Part shown: piece by piece, positions 1 to 5,664 of the stretch
How positions within the stretch are numbered: position 1 is the first letter of the stretch
Layout of the letters: every line of letters begins with the position of its first letter
Assembly: GCA_945788155.1 (NCBI GenBank)
Contig: CALZKX010000193.1
Location: 1 to 14,821, forward strand
Origin: an uncultured Flavobacteriaceae bacterium
Lineage (GTDB): Bacteria; Bacteroidota; Bacteroidia; Flavobacteriales; Flavobacteriaceae
DNA length: 14,821 nt
Direction: 5' to 3'
Position numbers and translations under genes: made by a program
The notes under the pieces: generated by a model
Told to the model about the DNA's origin: nothing
Databases searched by the model: none
What the model saw: the letters and a program-made list of their open reading frames with translations, nothing else

Positions 1-407
1 AAGATTTTATTGCCGCTTTTGAATATTTAAAAAATCATGAAGATTGCGATGGCAATATTGGCGTTGTTGGATTTTGTTTTGGAGGCTGGATTTCAAACAT
101 GATGGCAGTGAGATTACCAGATTTAAAAGCTGCAGTCCCTTTTTATGGAGGGCAACCATCAGCCGAAGAAACTGCAAAAATAAAAGCACCATTATTATTA
201 CAATATGCAGGATTGGACAAGCGTGTAAATGCTGGATGGCCTGAATATGAAAAAGCTTTAAAAGCAAATAATGTAGAGTATATGGCTCATTTTTATCCAG
301 ATGTAAACCATGGGTTTCATAACAATACCACACCAAGGTACGACGAAGCAGCAGCGACTTTAGCTTGGACAAGGACTATCGATTTTTTTAAAGAGAAACT
401 CAAATAA
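1..407 (+). CDS. Dienelactone hydrolase family protein (3' part, start outside window)
   Basis: This is the C-terminal part (about 134 codons) of an alpha/beta hydrolase of the dienelactone hydrolase (carboxymethylenebutenolidase) family; the reading frame is open from base 3 and enters from the left edge. The whole catalytic triad order is visible: the nucleophile elbow GFCFGG with Cys encoded at 75-77, an Asp at 216-218 in the GLDKRV context, and the His at 309-311 in HGFHN. A Cys nucleophile rather than Ser is the hallmark of this family. Characterised members open enol-lactone rings in chloroaromatic degradation, but most homologues, including those in Bacteroidota, act on unknown esters or lactones, so the substrate is not predicted. 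The missing N-terminus means a signal peptide cannot be assessed. It ends in EKLK and a TAA stop, 216 nt before the next gene, so it probably belongs to a separate upstream transcription unit. Confidence 0.88.
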   Translation, partial: DFIAAFEYLKNHEDCDGNIGVVGFCFGGWISNMMAVRLPDLKAAVPFYGGQPSAEETAKIKAPLLLQYAGLDKRVNAGWPEYEKALKANNVEYMAHFYPDVNHGFHNNTTPRYDEAAATLAWTRTIDFFKEKLK

Positions 408-598
408 TTTTTAAAAACTAAAAAACCAACTGTAAGTAAGACAGTCACTAAAAAATTAGATAAATAAACTCAAGAACATTGTATTAAATAGAGACCTAAA
501 ACAAAAACAGCATTAATGTAAAAAAATAATGTACGCATTTAAAAAAACTTAAAGAACAACTAATATTTGATAATAGTAACTAATTCCCAGACAAGGCT

Positions 599-614
599 TA
601 ACTAACTAACTAAC
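599..614. repeat. Tandem TAAC x4 upstream of the acyl-CoA synthetase start
   Basis: Four perfect copies of the tetramer TAAC lie 9 nt before the ATG of the acyl-CoA synthetase gene, inside its probable leader. No SD-like sequence is present between the repeat and the start. Copy-number change would alter leader length but not the reading frame. The repeat is short and may be chance in A/T-rich DNA. Confidence 0.6.
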
Positions 615-623
615 TCATAACGC

Positions 624-2267
624 ATGTCAAAAATTGAAACACCCTTAGATGCTTTTTTAAAATGGGAAAAGCAAACACCAAATCAAATATTTTTAAGACA
701 ACCTATTAACGGAAAGCATATTACCTATACATTCCAAGAAGCTGGAATTGAAGCACGTAAAATAGCTTCGTATTTAGGTTCGCTAAATTTTCCAAAGCGA
801 AGCCATATAGCGTTATTGTCAAAAAACTGTGCACATTGGCTAATATCAGATATAGCTATTATGATGGCTGATCACGTTTCTATACCAATTTATCCAACAC
901 TTAACGATACTGGAGTTAAACAAGTTTTGACACATAGTGAATCTAAAGCCATAATTATTGGTAAGCTTGATGATTTTGAATCTCAAAAAGGTGGAGTGCC
1001 AGATATTCACAAAATAAGTATTGGCATGTATGGAGAAAGTGAAGGTAGGCTTTGGGAAGATATTATTAATACAGAACAACCGTTAAATGAAATTCCAGTC
1101 ATGAATCTTGATGATTTGCATACTATTATTTATACGTCTGGAACTACAGGCAATCCTAAAGGAGTAATGCATACTATTAGAAATTTTTCAGAAAGTGTTA
1201 AGGTTTTTGGTGAATTAATAACACTTCAGTCTCATCCAAGATTCTTTTCCTATTTGCCTCTGGCACATGTTGCAGAGCGCATGGGGATTGGAACACAAGG
1301 CTTTTATAAAGGTGTTGAATTTTCATTTCCAGAAAGCTTAGTAACATTTGCGTCAGATTTAGAACAATGCCAACCATCGGTATTTCTGGCAGTGCCTAGA
1401 ATATGGACCAAATTTCAAGAAAAAATATTGGAAAAAATACCTCAAAAAAAATTAAACCTGCTCTTGAGTATCCCGATTATTAATACCATAATCAAGAAAA
1501 AATTAAAACAAAAATTAGGTCTTAGTAAGGCAGAATTTTGCTTTTCTGGTGCTGCACCATTGGCTAGTAGCCTAATAAAATGGTATGAGACTATTGGAGT
1601 AACTATTTTTCAAGTATATGGAATGACTGAGGATTGTATTATTTCTCATGCAAATACACCTGAATTTAACAAAATAGGAACTGTTGGTAAGTCGTGGCCA
1701 TCAGCTAAAATTAGATTATCTGAAGAAGGTGAGATCCGAATAAAAAACAATTGCATGTTTAAAGGATATTTTAAAGCGCCTGAGATTACAGCTGAGGTTT
1801 TTGACGAAGAAGGCTATTTCAAAACGGGAGATATTGGAGAGTATGATCATGATGGATTTATGACCATTACAGGACGTGTAAAAGACCAGTTTAAGACTGA
1901 TAAAGGAAAATATATTTCACCTTCACCAATTGAACTTGAAATATCAAAAAACACAGATATTGAACAAATTTGTGTTGTAGGTACTGGAATTCCACAGCCT
2001 ATAGCTTTAATTACACTTTCAGAATTAGGTAAAGCAAAATCTAGAGAAGATTTATCTAAAGGTTTAATCAACACTATCTCTCAAGTAAATCCAAGATTGG
2101 AAAAACATGAGAAAATTGAAAAGGTGGTTATTATGAAGGAAGATTGGAATGTTGATAACGGATTGACCACACCAACCTTAAAAGTAAAACGTAATAGTAT
2201 AGAAAAAATACACCAAGAGTTTTATGAATCTTGGTTTGAAATGGAAGACAAAGTAATTTTTGAATAA
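624..2267 (+). CDS. Long-chain fatty acid--CoA ligase (AMP-forming)
   Basis: This 547-residue enzyme of the ANL (adenylate-forming) superfamily should activate fatty acids to acyl-CoA using ATP and CoA, for beta-oxidation or lipid assembly, probably at the inner face of the cytoplasmic membrane. Visible motifs in order: the P-loop-like YTSGTTGNPKG at residues 170-180, FSYLPLAHVAER shortly after, YGMTED at 332-337, the ATP/ribose motif KTGDIG starting at 400, the hinge GRVKD at 417-421, and a C-terminal TPTLKVKR (516-523) whose Lys520 is the likely adenylation lysine. The SYLPLAHVAER and TPTLKVKR signatures place it with the FAA1/FadD15-like long-chain group (COG1022) rather than acetyl-CoA synthetases; at 547 residues it is somewhat short for that group. 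No signal peptide. The leader carries a TAAC tandem repeat, and the best -7 match upstream (AATATTTG, 562-569) is imperfect. I give no symbol because fadD-type paralogues are usually several per genome. Confidence 0.93.
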   Translation: MSKIETPLDAFLKWEKQTPNQIFLRQPINGKHITYTFQEAGIEARKIASYLGSLNFPKRSHIALLSKNCAHWLISDIAIMMADHVSIPIYPTLNDTGVKQVLTHSESKAIIIGKLDDFESQKGGVPDIHKISIGMYGESEGRLWEDIINTEQPLNEIPVMNLDDLHTIIYTSGTTGNPKGVMHTIRNFSESVKVFGELITLQSHPRFFSYLPLAHVAERMGIGTQGFYKGVEFSFPESLVTFASDLEQCQPSVFLAVPRIWTKFQEKILEKIPQKKLNLLLSIPIINTIIKKKLKQKLGLSKAEFCFSGAAPLASSLIKWYETIGVTIFQVYGMTEDCIISHANTPEFNKIGTVGKSWPSAKIRLSEEGEIRIKNNCMFKGYFKAPEITAEVFDEEGYFKTGDIGEYDHDGFMTITGRVKDQFKTDKGKYISPSPIELEISKNTDIEQICVVGTGIPQPIALITLSELGKAKSREDLSKGLINTISQVNPRLEKHEKIEKVVIMKEDWNVDNGLTTPTLKVKRNSIEKIHQEFYESWFEMEDKVIFE

Positions 2268-2287
2268 ATGCTCCTCTGTATTATAAA

Positions 2288-2311
2288 TTTTATCATTTTT
2301 TTATGATAAAA
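2288..2311. terminator. A/T-rich hairpin after the acyl-CoA synthetase gene
   Basis: A 9-bp perfect inverted repeat, TTTTATCAT and ATGATAAAA, surrounds a six-T loop 20 nt after the stop codon. It has only one G-C pair and no T-run follows it on the plus strand, so it is at best a weak terminator or a transcript 3'-end stabiliser; it could also be chance in A/T-rich DNA. Confidence 0.3.
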
Positions 2312-2338
2312 ATCATCTAAAAAAATCATTACTATTTT

Positions 2339-2346
2339 TAAATTTG
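2339..2346 (+). promoter_or_regulatory. -7 promoter element TAAATTTG of the hibernation factor gene
   Basis: TAAATTTG matches the Bacteroidota -7 consensus TAnnTTTG exactly and sits 23 nt before the ATG of the HPF gene, which gives a plausible short leader. No TTG is seen at the usual -33 distance, so recognition may rest on the -7 element or an accessory factor. Confidence 0.5.
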
Positions 2347-2369
2347 AGTATTAACTAAAATACAATATT

Positions 2370-2669
2370 ATGACAATAAATATTCAATATGTGCATATGG
2401 CAACAAGTGAAGCTATGAATGAATATGTGACAAAAAAACTAGAAAAATTAGGCAAAAAATATGACTGGATTATAAGTGCAGAAGTGCATTTCTCAGTAGA
2501 GCATAATGATAAAGTTAAAGGAAAAATATGTAAAATGGAATTGAGCTTACCAGGACCAAGAATTTTTGCAACTTCCAATGAAGATAATTATGAAGATGCT
2601 GTTAAGCACACAATTAAAGACCTCGAAAAACAACTTAAAAAACGCAAAAAAACATATAATACACATTAA
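2370..2669 (+). CDS. Ribosome hibernation-promoting factor, short HPF/RaiA family
   Basis: A 99-residue protein of the HPF/RaiA (YfiA) family, which binds the 30S decoding centre and stalls translation or supports ribosome dimerisation during starvation. The sequence shows the expected beta-alpha-beta-beta-beta-alpha layout: an N-terminal strand (TINIQYVHM), a first helix containing EYVTKKLEKLGKKYDW, central strands (SAEVHFSVE, KICKMELSLPG, RIFATSN), and a second helix EDAVKHTIKDLEKQLKKRK rich in lysine as needed for rRNA contact. The length corresponds to the short form without the C-terminal dimerisation domain of long HPF, so 100S dimers would need another factor. It is monocistronic: its own TAAATTTG -7 element lies just upstream and a strong terminator follows at once. 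The leader has no SD sequence. Confident for the family; whether it behaves as HPF or as RaiA cannot be told from sequence. Confidence 0.9.
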   Translation: MTINIQYVHMATSEAMNEYVTKKLEKLGKKYDWIISAEVHFSVEHNDKVKGKICKMELSLPGPRIFATSNEDNYEDAVKHTIKDLEKQLKKRKKTYNTH

Positions 2670-2672
2670 GAG

Positions 2673-2705
2673 AAAGGGAGCTAATTTTGCTCCCTTTATT
2701 TTTTT
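2673..2705 (+). terminator. Intrinsic terminator of the HPF gene
   Basis: A 9-bp perfect stem, AAAGGGAGC (2673-2681) with GCTCCCTTT (2689-2697), and a 7-nt loop is followed by ATTTTTTT. It begins 4 nt after the HPF stop codon. On the minus strand, where the membrane-protein gene arrives, the same stem would form but is followed by CTCTT rather than a T-run, so it is better suited to the plus strand. Confidence 0.88.
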
Positions 2706-2715
2706 ATTTCAAGAA

Positions 2716-3117
2716 TTATTCTTTACCAAGTAACCATCCAATAACCCCTCCAGCCACTGCAAAGCGTATACCAAAGGTTACAGCGCCTGTTATAACACCA
2801 GTAACATCTATTAAATCATTTGTAGTTGAGAATAATTCTAAGGCAGGTAATGCACCTAAGAATAACCCAATAATAAGACCAGTTTTTGCACCTGTACTAA
2901 AGGTTTTAATTTGTGCCCATTTACCAAAAATCAAAGCAATTAGAGTTGCATACAATACTTCCATTAAAATAATTGTAACAAAGTTCATCTCAGTTGCAGC
3001 AATGGCTTCAGCTCCAGGGCCATTCATGGCATGATAACCAAGAACCACATAAATTAAGTAACCAAGACCAAAAAGAGCTACAGTTCCGCCAAGAATGGCT
3101 AATACATTTTTTTTCAT
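2716..3117 (-). CDS. Small membrane protein with four predicted helices, function unknown
   Basis: I do not recognise the family with confidence. The 133-residue protein has about four hydrophobic segments: roughly residues 5-28, 44-66, 76-95 and 104-130. Glycines are frequent in the helices (GLIIGLFLGAL, AVAGGVIGWLLG), as in tightly packed small membrane proteins. A conserved-looking loop between helices 1 and 2 carries HAMNGPGAEA, and short charged stretches such as GKWAQIK follow helix 2. The ends (MKKN and GKE) are short and polar. There is no visible enzymatic motif, and the N-terminal segment looks like a membrane anchor rather than a cleaved signal. It is convergent with the HPF gene and lies downstream of rlmH on the same strand, 106 nt away; that gap holds its own promoter-like sequence and a hairpin, so it is probably transcribed separately. 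Start ATG chosen because it begins the hydrophobic helix directly after MKKN. Confidence 0.8.
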   Translation of the reverse strand: MKKNVLAILGGTVALFGLGYLIYVVLGYHAMNGPGAEAIAATEMNFVTIILMEVLYATLIALIFGKWAQIKTFSTGAKTGLIIGLFLGALPALELFSTTNDLIDVTGVITGAVTFGIRFAVAGGVIGWLLGKE

Positions 3118-3130
3118 TATAGTTAGTTTA

Positions 3131-3152
3131 AAACTTCAAAAGAATGAAGTTT
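3131..3152 (-). other. Leader hairpin of the small membrane-protein gene
   Basis: AAACTTC (3131-3137) and GAAGTTT (3146-3152) form a 7-bp inverted repeat with an 8-nt loop, 13 nt upstream of the membrane-protein ATG on the minus strand. Further upstream on that strand, TATATTTA (about 3166-3173) is a one-mismatch -7 element, so the hairpin would be in the leader. No known riboswitch fold is evident. Confidence 0.35.
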
Positions 3153-3193
3153 GGTTAGTTAACTCTAAATATACAAAAAATAAAACACTGATT

Positions 3194-3214
3194 ATTAGAT
3201 TGATATAATCTAAT
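3194..3214 (-). terminator. Possible weak terminator of rlmH
   Basis: ATTAGATT (3194-3201) and AATCTAAT (3207-3214) form an 8-bp perfect inverted repeat with a 5-nt loop just after the rlmH stop codon on the minus strand. Downstream on that strand the sequence becomes T-rich (GTTTTATTTTTTG) after about 8 nt. The stem is A/T-rich and the T-run is not immediate, so terminator activity is uncertain. Confidence 0.35.
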
Positions 3215-3225
3215 CTAATCTAATC
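3206..3225. repeat. Tandem TAATC x4 overlapping the rlmH stop codon
   Basis: Four perfect copies of the pentamer TAATC run into the last bases of rlmH; the TGA stop (3224-3226, minus strand) is formed partly from the final repeat unit. The repeat also supplies the right arm of the 3' hairpin described at 3194-3214. Confidence 0.7.
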
Positions 3226-3697
3226 ACCTATGGTGGTAAGGCTCATTCCTTAAAATTGTGAACCCACGATATAATTGCTCAATAAAAAACAAACGTACCA
3301 TTTGATGCGAAAAAGTCATTTTTGATAATGATAATTTTCCTTGGGCTTTTTGATAAACTTCTTCAGAAAACCCATAAGGACCACCAATAACAAACACAAG
3401 TTGCTTGATACCAGAATTCATGTGTTTTTGCAAGTAGTTAGAAAACCCAACAGAATCTAGTTGTTTGCCATTTTCATCTAGTAAAATTAAAACGTCGGAA
3501 GTACCTACTTTACTTAAAATTAATTCACCTTCTTTTTGTTTTTGTTGTGCTTCAGAAAGGTGCTTCACCTTTTTTAAATCAGGAATAATTTCAAACTCAA
3601 ACTTAATGTAATAACTTAAACGTTTTGTATAATCATTAATTAAGGACTGTAATTGGCTATTGTCTGTTTTGCCAATGGCAAGGAGTTTAATTGTCAT
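3224..3697 (-). CDS. rlmH: 23S rRNA (pseudouridine1915-N3)-methyltransferase
   Basis: RlmH is a SPOUT-class methyltransferase that uses S-adenosylmethionine to N3-methylate pseudouridine 1915 in helix 69 of 23S rRNA, acting on assembled 70S ribosomes. The 157-residue length is normal for the family (E. coli about 155). Diagnostic features are the N-terminal MTIKLLAIGK strand, LDENGKQLDS at about 73-82, the SAM-binding knot loop FVIGGPYGF at 102-110, and the C-terminal block LSLSKMTFSHQMVRLFFIEQ leading into LYRGFTILRNEPYHHR, whose final residues shape the active site across the dimer. The start ATG lies directly before the conserved first strand. The leader on the minus strand contains a short palindromic repeat (3708-3727) only 10 nt from the start codon. 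The stop codon overlaps a TAATC tandem repeat. Its divergent neighbour is nadC, 166 nt away. Confidence 0.97.
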   Translation of the reverse strand: MTIKLLAIGKTDNSQLQSLINDYTKRLSYYIKFEFEIIPDLKKVKHLSEAQQKQKEGELILSKVGTSDVLILLDENGKQLDSVGFSNYLQKHMNSGIKQLVFVIGGPYGFSEEVYQKAQGKLSLSKMTFSHQMVRLFFIEQLYRGFTILRNEPYHHR

Positions 3698-3707
3698 AAC
3701 TTTGTAT

Positions 3708-3727
3708 GGTCGAGTGCAGTCGAAACC
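3708..3727. repeat. Short palindromic intergenic repeat upstream of rlmH
   Basis: GGTCGAGTGCAGTCGAAACC contains an imperfect palindrome, TCGA-GTGCAG-TCGA (3710-3723), flanked by GGT and ACC arms. Its minus-strand form resembles a TTTCGACTGC(G/A)CTCGA-type sequence that I recall as recurring between genes in flavobacterial genomes. Its G/C-rich composition stands out from the surrounding A/T-rich DNA. Dispersed copies cannot be confirmed within this window. Confidence 0.5.
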
Positions 3728-3801
3728 TATTTAAATATTTTCAATAAATAAACATGAAAGTACAATAACGATTTAGAATATTAATCTCAAAAAAATTAAA
3801 A

Positions 3802-3835
3802 ATCATAAATCGTAAAACAAATATCGTAAATCAAA
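3802..3835. repeat. Degenerate ATCRTAAA repeats upstream of nadC
   Basis: Near-identical octamers ATCATAAA (3802-3809), ATCGTAAA (3809-3816) and ATCGTAAA (3823-3830), followed by a partial ATCAAA, lie 30-60 nt before the nadC start. They may be leftover low-complexity sequence. No exact TAnnTTTG element is present; the closest is TATTTTAG at 3840-3847. Confidence 0.35.
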
Positions 3836-3863
3836 TTCTTATTTTAGCAATAAAGAAAAAAGA

Positions 3864-4721
3864 ATGATTAGCAAATCACAATTTCAAAAAGAATTAGATA
3901 TAATTATAACCAATGCCATTAGGGAAGATGTGGGCGATGGCGACCATAGCTCCTTGGCTTGCATTCCTGCTTCTGCAAATGGGAAAGCAAAATTATTGGT
4001 AAAAGATGAAGGTATTATTGCAGGTGTGGAGTTTGCTAAACAAGTATTTGCTTACGTCGATAGCAATATGAAAGTGGATGTATTAATCGAAGATGGTAAA
4101 AAAGTGGCTTATGGAGACGTAGTATTTTATATTGAAGGCGCTTCACAATCTATTTTAAAAGCCGAACGATTAGTGCTCAATGCGATGCAACGCATGAGCG
4201 CAATTGCCACCAAGACCAAAACTTATGTTGATTTGTTGGAAGGTACTGGAACAAAAATATTGGATACCAGAAAAACCACTCCAGGAATTAGAGCGCTTGA
4301 AAAATGGGCAGTAAAAATAGGAGGAGGAGAAAACCATAGATTTGCATTGTACGATATGATTATGCTCAAGGATAACCACATAGATTTTTGTGGTGGCATT
4401 ACCAAAGCTATTCATAAAACCAAGGCATACCTTAATGAAACCAATAGGGATTTAAAAATTGTTGTAGAAGCAAGAAGTCTCCAGGAAATTAAGGAAATAT
4501 TACAAAATGATGGTGTTTACCGCATATTAATCGATAATTTTAATTATGTAAACACCAGAAAAGCTGTAGCACTTATTGCCAATAAATGTTTAACAGAATC
4601 TTCTGGAGGCATCAACGAAAAGACAGTGCGCAAATATGCAGAATGTGGTGTAGATTATATTTCAAGTGGTGCCTTGACACATTCAGTTTATAATATGGAT
4701 TTAAGCTTAAAAGCTGTGTAA
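3864..4721 (+). CDS. nadC: Nicotinate-nucleotide pyrophosphorylase (quinolinate phosphoribosyltransferase)
   Basis: NadC converts quinolinate and PRPP to nicotinate mononucleotide, CO2 and pyrophosphate, the last committed step of de novo NAD synthesis from aspartate. At 285 residues it has the usual length. The N-terminal alpha/beta sandwich (about residues 1-115) includes REDVGDGDHSS, and the barrel domain carries the substrate-binding sequence LDTRKTTPGIRALEKWAVKI (Asp134, Arg136, Lys137), GGGENHRF at 153-160 and MLKDNHI at 167-173, all of which line the quinolinate/PRPP site. Near the C-terminus, VDYISSGALTHS is the phosphate-binding end of the barrel. No nadA or nadB is in the window, so the pathway genes are dispersed. 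Its TAA stop is followed directly by the ATG of the YihY-like gene with no gap, which implies co-transcription and probably coupled translation. Confidence 0.97.
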   Translation: MISKSQFQKELDIIITNAIREDVGDGDHSSLACIPASANGKAKLLVKDEGIIAGVEFAKQVFAYVDSNMKVDVLIEDGKKVAYGDVVFYIEGASQSILKAERLVLNAMQRMSAIATKTKTYVDLLEGTGTKILDTRKTTPGIRALEKWAVKIGGGENHRFALYDMIMLKDNHIDFCGGITKAIHKTKAYLNETNRDLKIVVEARSLQEIKEILQNDGVYRILIDNFNYVNTRKAVALIANKCLTESSGGINEKTVRKYAECGVDYISSGALTHSVYNMDLSLKAV

Positions 4722-5663
4722 ATGACAAAACATATTGAAGAGCGATTAGATAAAATTCCTGTTATAAGTTTGGTGGTTAGGTTTTTAAAAAATATCAAAC
4801 TTCCAGGTTTTGAGGGACTATCTGTTTACGATCTTCTGGAAATGTACACAATTGGTATAGTTCAAGGCGCTTTAACCACACGAGCAAGTGCTATTGCGTT
4901 TAATTTTTTTACAGCTATTTTTCCATTTTTGTTATTCATCATCATTATCATTCCAGTAATACCTTTTGAGAATTTTCAAGTAGAGTTTTTAGGTTTTCTA
5001 GATTCTTTTTTGCCACCTCAAACATCCGATTTTTTTCACGAAAACATCTTTGATAACATTAATATAGATAATCAAGGAGGGTTGCTTTGGGCAATTTTAG
5101 TTCTGTCTATTATATTAATGGCAAATGGCGTAAGTGCAGTATTTTCTGGTTTTGAGTACTCGTATCACAAACAGCTTACCAGAAGTGTTTTTAAACAGTA
5201 TTTATATGCTTTGGGAGTGGCTATAATCCTAGCGTTTTTGTTAATTATTACAGTTGGAGTATTTGGTTTTTTTCAAATTTACATCATTCAGCCATTGTAT
5301 GAAGGTATAAGTGGTAAAGATCTAGAAACTTCCAAATCTGGTTTATCATGGATAATTTTTGGAAAATATATGTTCTTTACGGTTATGTTGTATATCGCTA
5401 CTGCTACTCTATATTATTTTGGAACAAAAGAAGGGAAGCATTCCAAATTCTTTTCGGTAGGTGCATTATTTACAACACTTTTAATTTTACTCACCTCATA
5501 TCTTTTTGGCGTATATATTGAAAATTTTTCTAAGTATAACGAGCTTTATGGCTCTATTGGAGCTTTATTGATTTTGTTGTTCTACTTATGGTTAAATTCA
5601 AATATTTTGTTATTGGGATATGAGCTTAATGCTTCTCTGCAACAATTAAAGCGTAAGGTGTAG
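4722..5663 (+). CDS. YihY/BrkB (virulence factor BrkB) family inner-membrane protein
   Basis: A 313-residue polytopic protein of the YihY/UPF0761 family, historically mislabelled ribonuclease BN. About six hydrophobic segments are visible: roughly 58-82, 121-143, 160-187, 208-233, 244-266 and 277-300. The family hallmark is the C-terminal block with YNELYGSIGALLILL then YLWLNSNILLLGYELN (about 272-303), close to the YGxxGAxxxxLLWLY...GAExN pattern of the family. A pre-TM segment with GALTTRASAIAFNFFTAIFP (49-68) also matches the family start of the first helix. The molecular function is not firmly established; a transporter or envelope role is usually assumed. It sits between nadC (no gap) and priA (1-nt gap), so it is most likely the middle gene of a three-gene operon, although there is no evident biochemical link to NAD synthesis or replication restart. 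Confidence 0.92.
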   Translation: MTKHIEERLDKIPVISLVVRFLKNIKLPGFEGLSVYDLLEMYTIGIVQGALTTRASAIAFNFFTAIFPFLLFIIIIIPVIPFENFQVEFLGFLDSFLPPQTSDFFHENIFDNINIDNQGGLLWAILVLSIILMANGVSAVFSGFEYSYHKQLTRSVFKQYLYALGVAIILAFLLIITVGVFGFFQIYIIQPLYEGISGKDLETSKSGLSWIIFGKYMFFTVMLYIATATLYYFGTKEGKHSKFFSVGALFTTLLILLTSYLFGVYIENFSKYNELYGSIGALLILLFYLWLNSNILLLGYELNASLQQLKRKV

Positions 5664-5664
5664 C

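Noticed and set aside
408..623. Possible small RNA or tRNA in the gap before the acyl-CoA synthetase gene
   Set aside because: No cloverleaf, stable hairpin or terminator is evident; the region is A/T-rich with only a weak -7-like AATATTTG and the TAAC repeat.
846..1079. Minus-strand open frame inside the acyl-CoA synthetase gene
   Set aside because: It is antisense to well-conserved enzyme sequence and its translation has no recognisable features.
2687..3034. Plus-strand open frame of 115 codons over the membrane-protein gene
   Set aside because: It is antisense to a gene with clear transmembrane pattern, its translation is low-complexity and it begins inside the HPF terminator T-run.
3802..3835. 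ATCRTAAA repeats as a CRISPR array or iteron set
   Set aside because: The units are 8 nt, partly overlapping and irregularly spaced, without unique spacers; this is degenerate low-complexity DNA.
5640..5664. Shine-Dalgarno-like AAGGTG before priA
   Set aside because: It is part of the last codons of the preceding gene, and SD sequences are not used generally in this lineage.
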